From NCBI GenBank assembly GCA_964586455.1, contig CAZPHV010000010.1, positions 39,428 through 103,427 of the forward strand: a DNA stretch of 64,000 nucleotides, in the 5' to 3' direction. The DNA is from Aquimonas sp964586455 (GTDB lineage: Bacteria > Pseudomonadota > Gammaproteobacteria > Xanthomonadales > Xanthomonadaceae). The notes under the pieces are model-generated. The model did no database searches, was not told the DNA's origin, and was given only the letters and a program-made list of their open reading frames with translations. Both the position numbers and the translations under genes were made by a program. Shown in pieces: positions 26,084 through 33,626 of the stretch. Position 1 is the stretch's first letter; each line of letters starts with the position of its first letter.

Positions 26084-27360
26084 CTGAACAACTGACGCGG
26101 GCGGAACGCCTGGCCCTTCAAGCGCGCGCGGCGCGTATGGCGCAGCCCGCGCTGGCGCGACTCGACGGCGCAGCACGTGATGCCCTGCTGCTGGACATCG
26201 CCCACCGCCTCGATGCGCAGCGCGCGCCGCTGGCCGCGGCCAATGCGCTTGATCTCGATGCCGGGGAAGCGGCCGGGCTGAGCGCGGCTTTGCTCGATCG
26301 CCTGCGTCTGCACGCGCCGCGTCTGGACGGCCTGGCTGCCGATGTGCGCACGGTCGCCGCATTGCCCGATCCCCTGGCCGGCGAATTCGATTCGCGCGAG
26401 TTGCCGAATGGCCTGCGTGTCGCCCGCCGGCGCGTGCCGATCGGCGTGGTCGGGGTGATCTACGAAGCGCGCCCGAACGTGACCATCGACATCGCCGCGG
26501 CCGCGCTGAAATCCGGCAATGCAGTGGTGCTGCGCGGTGGCCGCGAGGCGCGCCACACCAATCTCGCCCTGGTCGATCTGCTGCACGCGGTCCTGCGTGC
26601 CGCCGGGCTGCCCGAGGCCGTCGTCAGCTTCATCGATGCGCCTGAGCGCGAGGCCGTGGCCGAGATGCTGCAGCTGGCTGACTGCATCGACGTGATGGTG
26701 CCGCGCGGCGGCCAGGGGCTGATCGACCTGTGCCGGCGCGAGAGTCGTATCCCGCTGATCGCCGGTGGGGTTGGCGTGGTGCACATCTATGTTGACGCCA
26801 GCGCGGACGCGGAGCGCGCTCTGGCGGTCATAGAGAACGCAAAAGTCCAGCGCCCGGCGGTTTGCAACGCCCTGGACACCCTGCTGGTGCAGCAGTCGGC
26901 GGCGGAGCAACTGCTGCCGGCGCTGGCCCAGCGCCTGTCGACGTTTGGCGTGGTCTTCCACGCCGAAGCTGAAGCCGCGAGCCTGCTCGCAGCGGGCGGC
27001 GCGACGGTCGAAGCCCTGGCAGAAGGCGATTTCGACCGCGAGTGGTTGGGCCTGCATCTGGGTCTGCGACTGGTCGCCGATGTCGATGCAGCGATCGCCC
27101 ACATCGCCGCCCACGGCAGCGGGCACTCGGAGGCGATCCTGAGCGAAGACCCCGACGCCGTCGCGCGCTTCCTGAACGAGGTCGACGCCGCGGCGGTGTA
27201 CCACAACGCCAGTACACGCTTTACCGACGGCGGCCAGTTCGGGATGGGCGTGGAGGTCGCAGTCGCCACCGGTCGCCTGCATCCGCGCGGGCCGGTCGGG
27301 CCGGCCGAGCTGACCACCTTCAAGTGGGTAGGTCGCGCCGGGTATCTCGCGCGCAGCTGA
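26080..27360 (+). CDS. proA: Gamma-glutamyl phosphate reductase
   Basis: A 426-residue aldehyde dehydrogenase-superfamily enzyme using NADPH to reduce glutamyl phosphate in proline synthesis. Motifs: PIGVVGVIYEARPNVTIDIAAAALKSGNAVVLRGG (cofactor region), MVPRGGQGLI, and the catalytic cysteine in KVQRPAVCNALDTLLV. The C-terminus TRFTDGGQFGMGVEVAVATGRLHPRGPVG is the ProA signature. Start overlaps the proB stop by 4 bases. Confidence 0.97.
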   Translation: MTEQLTRAERLALQARAARMAQPALARLDGAARDALLLDIAHRLDAQRAPLAAANALDLDAGEAAGLSAALLDRLRLHAPRLDGLAADVRTVAALPDPLAGEFDSRELPNGLRVARRRVPIGVVGVIYEARPNVTIDIAAAALKSGNAVVLRGGREARHTNLALVDLLHAVLRAAGLPEAVVSFIDAPEREAVAEMLQLADCIDVMVPRGGQGLIDLCRRESRIPLIAGGVGVVHIYVDASADAERALAVIENAKVQRPAVCNALDTLLVQQSAAEQLLPALAQRLSTFGVVFHAEAEAASLLAAGGATVEALAEGDFDREWLGLHLGLRLVADVDAAIAHIAAHGSGHSEAILSEDPDAVARFLNEVDAAAVYHNASTRFTDGGQFGMGVEVAVATGRLHPRGPVGPAELTTFKWVGRAGYLARS

Positions 27361-27456
27361 GGCGGCGTCCGCTGCGGGTCTCGCCTCGCGCCGTCGGGCT
27401 GTCCTCGCAGCGTTCCTCCGCGGAACATTGATCCGGGTTGTTAGCGGCCAGCAACG

Positions 27457-29553
27457 GTGTCGCGCGGCACAGGCTTTGCCTCTCGGTTCGAGTCCCTTCC
27501 GAGGCCATTGCTTCTGGACGCCCGCTCGCACCCATCGCTGTTGAATTGGCTTTGCCTGCTGCTGGCGGTGTTCGCGTGCACGCGGGTGGCAGCGCAGCCC
27601 GTGGCGGCCGAGGCCCTGAGCGCGCAGGAAGAAGCGACGCTGCTGCAGTCGCTGGAGATCGAGGATCGCGAGTGGTCGCGGCCGGTGGAAGCTGCGGAGC
27701 GATTGCGCGCCCTTGTCGACACCTTGCCCGAGGACTCACCGCTGCGGCGGGAGTTGCTGGGTATGGTCGGTCGGCTGTATGCGAATGCCGATATGCTGGA
27801 AGCCGCAGAAGCGGTCGCGAACGGTCTGGATGCGCGTCACCAGGCGCGCGGCGACGGCAGCGATCTCGTCGCAATCTCGATCCGCATGCGCCTGCAGTCA
27901 CGTCAGGGCGGCGTCTCTGGCGTGCTGGCTCCGCTGCAGGCGATGGCGCCCCGGGTCGAGGCAGAACTCAGCCCGCGCGAGCGTCTTCGCTACTGGTTCA
28001 ACGTGGCCGGTGCCTTGGCCAGCCAGGCCGAGTTCGGCGAAGCCGTGCGCGCCTACCAGACCGCGAGCGAGCTGGCTGATGAACTCGGGCGCCCAGGCTG
28101 GCGCTCGACCGTGCGCTCCTCCCTGGCCGACGTGCTGTCGCAACTCGGCCAGCACGAGCGTGCGGTGGCACTGGCGGGTGAAGCCCTTGAGCTTGCCCGC
28201 GAGCTGGGCGACGACACGCTGTTGAGCGATGCCTACACCACGTTGGGCGTAGTGCTGGAAGCCGGCGGTGATTCCGAAGGCCTGCTGCAGGCGATGCAGT
28301 CAGCAATTGCTCATGCGCGTCGGGCCGGCAACGATATCGGTCTGGCCGTTCTGCTGGGCAACGTTGCCCATTACCATCTTGTGCGACTGGAGTTTGCCGA
28401 GGCTGAGCGCTTCTCGCAGGAAGCGCTGGACGTGGCTGAGCAGGCCGAAGACATCCGTGGCCGCGCGCTGGCGCTGGCCAACCTGGGGCTTTCCAGAATT
28501 GGCCTCGGGCGGATCGAAGAGGGCAAGGCGCTGGTGGCCATGAGCCTCGAATACGACCAGCTGCAGGGCCTGCGCAATGAGATGGCACTGACCCAGGCCG
28601 AGTTGGGCGCCGCCCTGGAGCGCGCAGGCGACTTTGCAGGCGCCGTGCAGGCTCTGCACGCGGCGCGCAGACTGCAGGATGAAATCTTCCGTGAGGACCA
28701 ACAGCGCGCGGTGCTGGCGCTGCAGGAGAAGGTCGAGGCTCAGCGCCGCGAAAAGGTGATCAAGCAGTTGGAGGCGGAGAACGCGCGCAAGGCCGCTGAG
28801 GTCGAGCGCAGGCAGCTGCAGCAGTGGGTATGGCGCCTGCTTTCGGTGCTGCTGCTGCTGGCTTTGATCTTGGTGGTGATCGGCCTCAGACGACTGCGCG
28901 CCAGCAACCGTCACCTCGCCGGGGTCAACGCCCAGCTGCGCCTGCAAAGTGAACGCGATCCGCTGACCGGTCTGGCCAATCGGCGCCACGTGCAGGCGGT
29001 GGTCCAGCACGCCCAAGGCGGGCCCGGCTTCAAGGGCACGCTCATGCTCATAGATCTTGACCACTTCAAACTCATCAATGATCGCCATGGCCACGCGGTC
29101 GGCGACGCGCTGTTGGTTGAAACGGCACGCCGCTTGCGCGCGCTTAGCCGCGGCGACGATCTCGCGGCGCGCTGGGGGGGGGAAGAGTTCCTGCTCGCCT
29201 TGGACTGGATGGCCTCGGCCGAGGCCGCGCATCTGGCTGCTCGTCTCCTGGTGGAATTGTCGCGACCGGTCACTGTGGAGGGCGTGCGGATTCCGGTCAG
29301 TGCTTCCATCGGTTACGCCGCGCTGCCCTTGCCTCCAGCGGGGCTGGCGCTGCCTTTTGAGCAGGCCATGAGGTTGGTGGATGCAGGCCTCTACCTCGCC
29401 AAGCTGCGCGGGCGTCATCGGGCCTGTGGAATCACCTGGATCCGCGAAAGTGCTGCTACCAGCCTTGAGTCGGTGATTGCCGACATCGAACATGCCGAGG
29501 CCATGGGTCGCATCGGACTGGAGATCGTACTGGGCGAGGGCGAAGCGGCATGA
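27457..29553 (+). CDS. TPR-containing diguanylate cyclase (first of a tandem pair)
   Basis: About 698 residues: signal-like hydrophobic N-terminus (LNWLCLLLAVFACTRVAAQ), a long helical repeat region with TPR character (residues 60-410), a coiled coil, a membrane span (WVWRLLSVLLLLALILVVIGLRRL, near 455-480), and a GGDEF domain at the C-terminus. The domain has RDPLTGLANRRH, LIDLDHFKLINDRHGH and an intact WGGEEF. RGDD lies five residues before GGEEF, matching the RxxD inhibitory site. It likely senses something in the periplasm and makes cyclic di-GMP. The start is uncertain: GTG at 27457 is used here, but TTG at 27508, with GAGG just ahead, gives a more usual signal peptide. Confidence 0.9.
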   Translation: MSRGTGFASRFESLPRPLLLDARSHPSLLNWLCLLLAVFACTRVAAQPVAAEALSAQEEATLLQSLEIEDREWSRPVEAAERLRALVDTLPEDSPLRRELLGMVGRLYANADMLEAAEAVANGLDARHQARGDGSDLVAISIRMRLQSRQGGVSGVLAPLQAMAPRVEAELSPRERLRYWFNVAGALASQAEFGEAVRAYQTASELADELGRPGWRSTVRSSLADVLSQLGQHERAVALAGEALELARELGDDTLLSDAYTTLGVVLEAGGDSEGLLQAMQSAIAHARRAGNDIGLAVLLGNVAHYHLVRLEFAEAERFSQEALDVAEQAEDIRGRALALANLGLSRIGLGRIEEGKALVAMSLEYDQLQGLRNEMALTQAELGAALERAGDFAGAVQALHAARRLQDEIFREDQQRAVLALQEKVEAQRREKVIKQLEAENARKAAEVERRQLQQWVWRLLSVLLLLALILVVIGLRRLRASNRHLAGVNAQLRLQSERDPLTGLANRRHVQAVVQHAQGGPGFKGTLMLIDLDHFKLINDRHGHAVGDALLVETARRLRALSRGDDLAARWGGEEFLLALDWMASAEAAHLAARLLVELSRPVTVEGVRIPVSASIGYAALPLPPAGLALPFEQAMRLVDAGLYLAKLRGRHRACGITWIRESAATSLESVIADIEHAEAMGRIGLEIVLGEGEAA

Positions 29554-31814
29554 GCGCGCGCAGTTTCCCGCGACCCGCTGCCGCTGCGCGCGCTCGCAGA
29601 CTGAACTCTGCGTGGTCAGCCGTGCTGCTGCTGACCGGGGTGTTCAATGCTGGCCTTGCCTGCGGCCAGGATTTACCCGAGGCAGTAGCGCTCAAGCAGC
29701 AGTCGGGCGTGGAAGCTGGCGCTCCGTCTGCGCTGGGATTGAACTCGGCCGACGCCAAGCTGCCGGCAGGCCGTCTCGATGCAGCGGTGCGCCTGGCCAG
29801 CGAAGACGCGCGGCAAGCGCTTGCCGCTCTCGACCGAATTGCCGCGGAATGGAGTCTCGGCACCGACGAGGCCCCCTCCAGCGCGGTCGCCGCTGCCGAT
29901 CAGCGTCAGAGATCCGAGTTGGAGCGGCTGATCACACGCGCGCGGCTGCAGGTGCACGTCGAGGCACACAATGTGTCGGAGCTGGTGCAGGCGCTTAGCA
30001 GCACCGCCCCGCCGACGCAGGCACTTTCCGCGGAGTCCGCTGACCTGGCGCTGATGCAGGCGCAGTTGGCTGAGCTTCAAAGTCGCTCGATTGAAGCCGC
30101 CGAGCGGGCGAGTATGGCGCTGTCCTATTATCGCGCGGGCTGCCCGTTGCCTAAGCCCCAGCTCGGCGGCGCCGAGGCGTTGAGGGAGTTGGCGACACCC
30201 GATGTGGCGGCCCGTCTCGAAGCCTACCCGGGCTGCGACTACCGGGCGGTCTGGCAGGCGGAGCGGATTCTCGAACGCCAGGCCATGGCCGGCGGCGTAC
30301 ATGCGCAGGTGCGCGCCTTGGCGCACTCAAGACTGAATTTTGCTCTTGCCGCAGGCGACAGCTATCGCGCTGCACAAACGTGGTCGCTTCTGGGCTATCT
30401 GGCCGCTGTAACGGCCGAGCCCGACGCTGAGGTGGAGCGCCTGCTGTCACGAGCCCGCGAAAGCGCTCAACATGCGGGCGATGCGGAGCTCAGGATCCGC
30501 ATCCTGGTGAACGAGTCGGCCGTTGCCAGCTTGCGCAGCGATGCCGCCACTGCGATCGCCCGCAATCGCAGCGCGCTTGCGCTGGCGCGCTCGGCTGGGC
30601 TGAAGCGTTTGCAGCCGATGCTGCTGAACAACCTGGCCGACTCCCAACTGCGTATGCGGCAGCCACGGCAGGCGCTGCGCACCACCGAAGAAGCGCTGCC
30701 GCTGGCGGAGCGCCTCGGCGAAACCCGTGTGCTGCACGCGCTGCGCAACAACGCCGGGCTGGCCCGGATCGGCCTGGGTCAGATCGAGGCCGGCAAGCGC
30801 GAGATGGAGCGTGCGGAGGCCTTGCTGGGCGATACAGGCAACAGCGGCCAGAGAGTGCAGATGCTGCGCGAATTTGGCGAAGCCCTGGCCGAGGCCGGCG
30901 ACGCGCGCGGTGCGCTCGATCTTTACCATCGCGAGCGCGCGCTCGCAGCTCAGATCAGTCGGGAAAATCTGGAGGCCGCCCTGCGCGAGATCCAGGCCGG
31001 CTTCGAGGCCGAGGTGCGGCAGCGTGACATGGCGCTGCTGCAGGACCAGGTGGCCACCCGCAACGAGGAACTGGCCAGCCAGGACCTGACCCTGCGAATC
31101 TGGCTGCTGCTGCTGGCCCTGCTCGGCGTGCTGCTGATCTTGGGCGGCCTGCTTTATGGTCGACTGCGCGGGCGCGAACGTCTGCTCAGCGAACGCCGTG
31201 AGCGTCTGCGTCGTGAGTCAGAACAGGACCCCTTGACAGGGCTCGGCAATCGGCGCGCGTTCGAAGCGCGAATGCAGAGTTTGGGAGAGCCGCCGCCGCT
31301 GCCGGGCGCCCTGTTGCTGCTGGACGTCGATCACTTCAAGCGCATCAACGACCGCTATGGCCATGCCTCTGGTGACGCGGTCCTGGTTGAGGTCGCGCGC
31401 CGCATTCTCGGGTGCCTGCGTCGCGAGGATCTCGTGGTGCGCTGGGGTGGCGAGGAGTTCCTGATTCACGTTTCCGGCATGGACGGTGAGCGCGCGCTGG
31501 GCCTGGCGCGACGCATTCTTGAGCGCCTTTCCGGCCAATCGATCGAGATGCCCAACGGCAGTTTGCTCGTCACGGCCTCACTTGGCCTGTGTATGGATCA
31601 GCTGCCGAGCTGCCCGGTGCAGCTCGAATGGGAAGAGCGCTTGCGTCTGGCGGATCTCGCCCTGTATGCGGCCAAGAGTCGCGGTCGCAACCGAGCGGTT
31701 GCCGTGCTCGACAGCGCCGCCAACGCTGACACCCTGCACGCGCCGGAAATCGATTTCGAAGCCGCCGAACGCAGCGGCCAGCTTCGCGTGAAGAGTGCGG
31801 TGATCTCAGGCTGA
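29550..31814 (+). CDS. TPR-containing diguanylate cyclase (second of a tandem pair)
   Basis: A 754-residue paralogue of the preceding protein, starting at an ATGA overlap. It has a basic N-terminus and hydrophobic segment (SAVLLLTGVFNAGLACGQ), a TPR-like helical region (about residues 90-460), a membrane span (IWLLLLALLGVLLILGGLLYGRL) and a C-terminal GGDEF domain with QDPLTGLGNRRAFEARM, LLLDVDHFKRINDRYGH and RWGGEEF. RRED precedes GGEEF by five residues, so the inhibitory RxxD site is kept. Domain order equals that of its neighbour although the sensor regions are diverged, consistent with duplication and division of ligand range. Confidence 0.9.
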   Translation: MSARSFPRPAAAARARRLNSAWSAVLLLTGVFNAGLACGQDLPEAVALKQQSGVEAGAPSALGLNSADAKLPAGRLDAAVRLASEDARQALAALDRIAAEWSLGTDEAPSSAVAAADQRQRSELERLITRARLQVHVEAHNVSELVQALSSTAPPTQALSAESADLALMQAQLAELQSRSIEAAERASMALSYYRAGCPLPKPQLGGAEALRELATPDVAARLEAYPGCDYRAVWQAERILERQAMAGGVHAQVRALAHSRLNFALAAGDSYRAAQTWSLLGYLAAVTAEPDAEVERLLSRARESAQHAGDAELRIRILVNESAVASLRSDAATAIARNRSALALARSAGLKRLQPMLLNNLADSQLRMRQPRQALRTTEEALPLAERLGETRVLHALRNNAGLARIGLGQIEAGKREMERAEALLGDTGNSGQRVQMLREFGEALAEAGDARGALDLYHRERALAAQISRENLEAALREIQAGFEAEVRQRDMALLQDQVATRNEELASQDLTLRIWLLLLALLGVLLILGGLLYGRLRGRERLLSERRERLRRESEQDPLTGLGNRRAFEARMQSLGEPPPLPGALLLLDVDHFKRINDRYGHASGDAVLVEVARRILGCLRREDLVVRWGGEEFLIHVSGMDGERALGLARRILERLSGQSIEMPNGSLLVTASLGLCMDQLPSCPVQLEWEERLRLADLALYAAKSRGRNRAVAVLDSAANADTLHAPEIDFEAAERSGQLRVKSAVISG

Positions 31815-32360
31815 AGGCTGGCACGCAGCAGATCCCAGGCTTGAGAGCTTCTCAGCCCCGCGTTGCGGTGCAGGTGTACTTGGAGAATCACCCAATCGTC
31901 GTGCCCACGAAGGTGGGCACCCCGTGTGGGACTGGGCCCCACCTTCGCGGGGGCGGCGATGGACGCGGTCGATAGGTTCGTTTCTTGAGAGCTTTTCTTC
32001 CCCCCTTGCGGGCCAGGTGTTCTCGAAGCGACAGGGGATTCGACTTCCCCGCGAAGGCGGAGATCCAGGGTTCTCGCGACCGAGGCCAGCATGTCCTGGG
32101 TGGCTGCACGACAGTGCAGCCGGCCTTCGCGGGGGCGACGAACATCGGGGCGCGAGACTCTCTCGACCCTCTTTCCCCGCCGCGTCGCGACGAACGCGCT
32201 TCAATACAATCAACCACCTACGTTTCTGTTTCTTGAGAACAGCGGTGCCTGGAGCGTGTCTCCTGCGCGTGTGTAGCGGCGTGGCGGAGGGAACTGAGTA
32301 CTGAATCTGAACCGCGTCACATCGATCTGAGCGGCAGGCGGAGAAGGCGAGCTTTGCCCC
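31815..32360. other. Intergenic region with short dispersed repeats
   Basis: About 545 bases, no gene supported. Repeat-like sequence occupies 31900-32140 (see separate entry). The last part, 32290-32360, leads into the promoter of the efflux operon. Confidence 0.55.
31900..32140. repeat. Cluster of 'GCGAAGGCGG' palindromic repeats
   Basis: Several inverted copies of a short sequence: CCACGAAGGTGGGCACC near 31906, CCCCACCTTCGCGGGGGCGG near 31938, CCCCGCGAAGGCGGAGATCC near 32046, and GCCTTCGCGGGGGCGACG near 32122. This resembles the CCCGCGAAGGCGGGGATCC repeats found between genes in many proteobacteria. They can fold as hairpins after the cyclase genes. Confidence 0.65.
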
Positions 32361-32388
32361 TTGACAGCCGTCGCTCCAAAAATAGAAT
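32361..32388 (+). promoter_or_regulatory. Promoter of the RND efflux operon
   Basis: A sigma-70 type promoter: TTGACA at 32361-32366 and TAGAAT at 32383-32388, with a 16-base spacer. It is one of the best -35/-10 matches in the window, 50-80 bases ahead of the adaptor start. The -10 overlaps the palindromic operator. Confidence 0.75.
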
Positions 32389-32403
32389 GAGCGTTCACTC
32401 ATT
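32386..32403. promoter_or_regulatory. Probable TetR operator
   Basis: An 18-bp near-perfect palindrome, AATGAGCGTTCACTCATT, overlapping the -10 and start region. Half-sites AATGAG and CTCATT are exact; the style (TGA...TCA with short spacer) is typical of TetR-family repressors. The likely binder is the regulator at the operon's end (36737-37372), giving autoregulation. A GGAGGCG/CGCCTCC hairpin follows in the leader (about 32408-32425). Confidence 0.7.
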
Positions 32404-32440
32404 TTTTGGAGGCGATCGCGCCTCCAGCCTCGAGGCCGTC

Positions 32441-33613
32441 ATGCGCGCTCCCGCCTTTGCTTCCCTGTCGATTCTGCTGTTCAGCGCCCTCGCGCTATCG
32501 GCCTGCAGCAGCCCGGAGGCGCCGCCCGTGCCGCCGATCCCCGAGGTCAGCGTGGTGACTCTGAGCACCGAGCCGGTCAGCCTGACCCGTGAACTGGCCG
32601 GGCGGACCGTGCCCTTTCTGGTCGCGGAAGTGCGGCCGCAGGTAACCGGCATCATCAAGCAGCGCACCTTCACCGAGGGCTCGCGGGTGGAGGCTGGTGA
32701 CGCTTTGTACGAGATCGATGACGCCAGCTATCGAGCCGCCCGCGACAGCGCGCGCGCCGCCCTGGCCCGCGCCGAGGCTTCATTGAACTCGACCCGGCTG
32801 TCCGCCAATCGCGCCGCCGAACTCTCCGAGCGACGCTTGCTCAGCGCGCAGGACAACGAACTGGCCGCCGCCGCCTATCAGCAGGCCCAGGCCGATGTCG
32901 CCGCCGCTCGCGCGCAGTTGCAGGCCACTGAAGTGACGCTCGGCTATGCGCACCTCGTCGCACCGATCAGCGGCCGCATCGGCAAGTCGAGCGTGACCCA
33001 GGGTGCATTGGTGACTGCCAATCAGGCCGAGGCGCTGGCAACGATCCAGCAGTTGGATCCGATCTACATCGATCTGGCGCAGTCCAGCAGCGAGCTGCTT
33101 GAACTGCGGCGCGAAGTGGCCGCCGGCACGCTGGAACAGGCCGATGGCGTGCCGGTGACGATCCTGCTCGAGGACGGCAGCGCGTATGCGCAGCAGGGCC
33201 GCCTGCAGTTCGCTGATGTCACCGTCGACCCGCGCACTGGCAGCTACGCCCTGCGCGTGCTGGTGCCCAACCCGGACGGGCTGCTGTTGCCGGGCATGTA
33301 CGTGCGTGCCCAGGTCGACATGGGCCAGCGCCCGCAGGGCCTGCTGGCCCCGCAGCAGGCGATCACCCGCGACCCGAAAGGCCAAGCGGTGGCGATGGTG
33401 GTGAACGCCGAGGGCGTGGTCGAAGCGCGCGTGCTCAGTGCCAGCCACACTCATGGCGATCAGTGGCTGGTCGACGACGGCCTGCAGGCCGGCGAGCGCG
33501 TGATTGTTGAGGGCTTGCAGAAGGTCAAGCCGGGCGATCAGGTGCGCGTGATCGAAGCCGGCACCACATCGCCGCAACAAGCGCCGGCGGCCACCACCGC
33601 CAGCGTCGAATAG
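32441..33613 (+). CDS. RND efflux periplasmic adaptor lipoprotein
   Basis: A 390-residue membrane-fusion protein of the AcrA/MexA type. The ATG at 32441 has GAGG 5 bases upstream and yields a lipoprotein signal peptide with lipobox LSAC (FSALALSACSSPE). Features: TRELAGRTVPFLVAEVRPQVTGIIKQRTFTEGSRVEAGDALYEID (lipoyl half), a helical hairpin (ARDSARAALARAEASLNSTRLSANRAAEL), the second lipoyl half LVAPISGRIGKSSVTQGALVTA, and a barrel domain to DGLQAGERVIVEGLQKVKPG. It links the inner-membrane pump to an outer-membrane channel. It is 13 bp ahead of the pump gene. Confidence 0.93.
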   Translation: MRAPAFASLSILLFSALALSACSSPEAPPVPPIPEVSVVTLSTEPVSLTRELAGRTVPFLVAEVRPQVTGIIKQRTFTEGSRVEAGDALYEIDDASYRAARDSARAALARAEASLNSTRLSANRAAELSERRLLSAQDNELAAAAYQQAQADVAAARAQLQATEVTLGYAHLVAPISGRIGKSSVTQGALVTANQAEALATIQQLDPIYIDLAQSSSELLELRREVAAGTLEQADGVPVTILLEDGSAYAQQGRLQFADVTVDPRTGSYALRVLVPNPDGLLLPGMYVRAQVDMGQRPQGLLAPQQAITRDPKGQAVAMVVNAEGVVEARVLSASHTHGDQWLVDDGLQAGERVIVEGLQKVKPGDQVRVIEAGTTSPQQAPAATTASVE

Positions 33614-33626
33614 GCGGGGACTGACC

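Noticed and set aside
26014..27531. 505-codon minus-strand frame opposite proA
   Set aside because: Antisense shadow, Arg/Gln/His-rich, no domain recognised.
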